7,143 bases of DNA from CAYVKY01 sp964452115 (lineage in GTDB: Bacteria; Bacteroidota; Ignavibacteria; Tepidaquicellales; Tepidaquicellaceae): contig CAYVKY010000119.1 of assembly GCA_964452115.1 (NCBI GenBank), positions 1-7,143 of the forward strand, in the 5' to 3' direction. The translations under genes and the position numbers were made by a program. The notes beneath the pieces were generated by a model. The model was not told where the DNA came from, made no database searches, and saw nothing but the letters and a program-made list of their open reading frames with translations. Each line of letters begins with the position of its first letter. Position 1 is the first letter of the stretch. Positions 5,322 through 7,143 of this stretch are shown one piece after another.

Positions 5322-6872
5322 ATGGAAAATATTTTAGATGTTAAAGATGTTCTGAATATTGAAAAAAATCTGATGAATAAACTTAACCTCCCGTCTCTGA
5401 TTCTGATGGAGAATGCAGGGCTTAGATCTGCTGATTTCATTTTGCAGAAATACAATGAGCGGGACTGCAGTAATATTTTAATTCTTCTTGGCAAGGGCAA
5501 TAATGCAGGCGACGGAATGGTGATTGCACGCCATTTGATTTCAAAAAATATTATTCCATATATTTATTTTCTGTATCCGCAGCAGGAATACAAAAATGAT
5601 GCAAAAATAAATTATGATATTCTGAAAAATTTGATCCCGGATAAATATATTTTCAGCTATGAAAATTTTGAAACCGGATTTGAAAATCTGAATAAAGAAG
5701 GACTGATAATTGTTGATGCCGTATTCGGTGTCGGATTTAAAGGTACTGAGGATGAAATTACAAAAAAGGTTTTTGATTATTTGAATCATAACAAAAAGGG
5801 ATTGGTAATTGCCATTGATGTGCCAAGCGGATTGTCTGATATGATTAATGCAGAAAACAGTATTCTCAAAGCAGATTATACACTTTCGATGGGAGTGAAA
5901 CGCCTGAATACAGTTTATGGCGGCGGCAGGGAATTTTGCGGTGAAGTTGTGAAAATTGAACTTGGCATCATCGAAAATGAGTTTGAAAATCCGCTGAAGA
6001 TTTTTATGGTTGAGAAGTCCGACGTAAAGGAAATGATGCCTGCACAGCGTAAAATTAATTCAAATAAATATTCCGCAGGAAAAGTATTTGTACTTGCCGG
6101 AAGCAGGGGATATACAGGTGCGGGATACTTGTCATCAATGTCCGCTCTGAGAACCGGCGCAGGCGCCGTGATAATAGGTTTTCCGGAATCGCTTGATAAA
6201 ATATTTGAAATTAAACTTACAGAAGTAATTAAAAAACCTCTACCCGAAAATAAAGAAAGCGGACTTTCGGAGGATGCGTTTGATGAAATTATTGAATTAA
6301 TTCAATGGAGCGATGTTACTTTAATCGGTCCGGGTTTAGGCAGAAGTAATGAAACACAGAACCTCATAAGAAATATTGTACAGAATGTTGATAAACCTCT
6401 TGTGATTGATGCAGACGGACTTTATGCATTCAAGGGAAATACGGGTTTGCTTAAAAAAGACAAAAATCAGATTATCATAACTCCGCATTACGGAGAATTT
6501 GCTAATCTGCTCGGAATCAATTATAATGATATTAAAAATAATTTTGTTAATTATTCAAAGAAATTTGCAGCAGAACATAACCTTACGCTTATTCTGAAAA
6601 ACTCTCCGTCACTTGTAACACAAGGAAACGAAATTATCCTGAATTCAACGGGCTCGGAGAATCTTGCAACAGTAGGTTCGGGTGATGTTCTTGCCGGCAT
6701 TGTAAGCGGAATTTATTCTCAAAGCAAAGATCCGCTTAAAAGTGCTGCGGCTGCAAATTACATTCATGGAATGTGCAGCGATATTTTAAAAAATAAAAAC
6801 TGCGGAAACTCGGTTATTGCAGGAGACCTGATTGAGTTCATTCCAAAGGCGATATATAATTTGTTAACTTAA
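5322..6872 (+). CDS. nnrD: Bifunctional NAD(P)H-hydrate repair enzyme (epimerase + ADP-dependent dehydratase)
   Basis: A fused protein of 516 residues, the normal size for the bacterial YjeF-type fusion (Nnr). The N-terminal epimerase domain (about 1-218) has LMENAG (28-33), the nucleotide loop GKGNNAGDG (57-65), VDAVFGVGF (131-139) with the cation ligand D132, and AIDVPSG (164-170) with the catalytic D166. It interconverts R- and S-NAD(P)HX. The C-terminal ribokinase-like dehydratase domain (about 235-516) has AGKVFVLAGS (252-261), GPGLG (336-340), VIDADGL (361-367), TPHYGEF (387-393) and ATVGSGDVLAGI (449-460) with D455. It removes water from S-NAD(P)HX using ADP or ATP. Both active sites look intact. 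The usual GNNGGDG is GNNAGDG here, a mild change. The protein needs no partner and is found across life; its place after rpe is an operon link, not a pathway link. Confidence 0.96.
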   Translation: MENILDVKDVLNIEKNLMNKLNLPSLILMENAGLRSADFILQKYNERDCSNILILLGKGNNAGDGMVIARHLISKNIIPYIYFLYPQQEYKNDAKINYDILKNLIPDKYIFSYENFETGFENLNKEGLIIVDAVFGVGFKGTEDEITKKVFDYLNHNKKGLVIAIDVPSGLSDMINAENSILKADYTLSMGVKRLNTVYGGGREFCGEVVKIELGIIENEFENPLKIFMVEKSDVKEMMPAQRKINSNKYSAGKVFVLAGSRGYTGAGYLSSMSALRTGAGAVIIGFPESLDKIFEIKLTEVIKKPLPENKESGLSEDAFDEIIELIQWSDVTLIGPGLGRSNETQNLIRNIVQNVDKPLVIDADGLYAFKGNTGLLKKDKNQIIITPHYGEFANLLGINYNDIKNNFVNYSKKFAAEHNLTLILKNSPSLVTQGNEIILNSTGSENLATVGSGDVLAGIVSGIYSQSKDPLKSAAAANYIHGMCSDILKNKNCGNSVIAGDLIEFIPKAIYNLLT

Positions 6873-6891
6873 AAGAATCGAAAAAGTATTT

Positions 6892-7143
6892 ATGAATTTT
6901 ATTTCAGAATTGCAGAATATAATACCGGTAATAATAATGGCTGCCGGCGGGCTTTTCACGCTGATGCTGGGCGCTTTTTGGAAAAAAAGTGTGACGGTAA
7001 ATTATTTTATCAGTATCATAACAGTCATCGCATCTATTATAAATTATTTTTCACTGCTTGAAAAAGACCTTCTCATTTTCGGAGATATGGTCAGGGTGAA
7101 CAATACTACCGTAGTATTTTCAATCATTGCCCTGGTGGCGGTT
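6892..7143 (+). CDS. nuoN: Polytopic membrane protein, probable NADH-quinone oxidoreductase subunit N, N-terminal part (cut by window edge)
   Basis: The frame is open from the ATG at 6892 through 84 codons to the right edge. Hydrophobic segments are at about 9-28 (IIPVIIMAAGGLFTLMLGAF), 37-54 (VNYFISIITVIASIINYF) and 72-84. Between the second and third comes FGDMVRVNNTTVVFSII. The layout of a Pro-containing first helix, a short polar loop with FWKK, a second helix, and then a loop with a glycine and an MxxVN-type entry into the third helix resembles the start of NuoN. NuoN is a proton-pumping, antiporter-like subunit of complex I in the inner membrane. Related Mrp or NuoL/M proteins are possible, because the diagnostic central helices lie outside the window. 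It follows nnrD by 19 bases without an SD. Confidence 0.6.
   Translation, partial: MNFISELQNIIPVIIMAAGGLFTLMLGAFWKKSVTVNYFISIITVIASIINYFSLLEKDLLIFGDMVRVNNTTVVFSIIALVAV

Noticed and set aside
1..7143. Mobile element, defence system or CRISPR array
   Set aside because: No transposase, integrase, toxin-antitoxin pair, nuclease, terminal repeat or spaced repeat array is seen; every gene is ordinary chromosomal and of similar base composition.

Overview
The window is an AT-rich bacterial chromosomal segment. Its proteins, its sparse use of Shine-Dalgarno (SD) sites and its TTG-N20-TAnnTTTG-type promoter point to the Bacteroidota/Ignavibacteria/Chlorobi lineage. That placement is inferred from family resemblance and cannot be confirmed here. 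I see no phage, transposon, CRISPR, tRNA or rRNA. The content is housekeeping and redox genes, with no convincing new multi-gene system; the more interesting signals are regulatory sites and one very small gene.

Left half, all on the minus strand. A four-gene run reads TPR lipoprotein (3561-2629), SppA-type signal peptide peptidase (2623-1637), HU/IHF-type DNA-binding protein (1644-1357, overlapping sppA by 8 bases) and a 30-residue, extremely basic protein of the bS22/mS38 (AURKAIP1/COX24) ribosomal type (1332-1240). It starts from a recognisable promoter near 3600-3628 and ends in a hairpin at 1202-1229. Next in the same direction comes a separate unit: an Rrf2-family regulator with an IscR-like Cys3-His set (1081-656), then a NapH/YccM-like polytopic 4Fe-4S protein (619 to beyond the left edge). 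The Rrf2 promoter has two overlapping inverted repeats inside the spacer between its two promoter elements, which looks like an autoregulatory operator.

Right half, all on the plus strand. After a divergent 225-base intergenic region holding two mutually exclusive inverted repeats, four genes are packed closely. They are a membrane-anchored three-PASTA protein without a kinase domain (3787-4641), ribulose-phosphate 3-epimerase (4665-5321), the bifunctional NAD(P)H-hydrate repair enzyme (5322-6872, no gap after rpe), and the start of a polytopic membrane protein resembling NADH-quinone oxidoreductase subunit N (6892 to beyond the right edge).

Functionally, the minus-strand operon combines envelope quality control with nucleoid and ribosome components. 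The plus-strand operon combines a cell-wall-binding anchor with pentose phosphate metabolism, nicotinamide cofactor repair and probably respiration. The Rrf2/4Fe-4S pair probably senses Fe-S, redox or nitric oxide status and controls an electron-transfer membrane protein.
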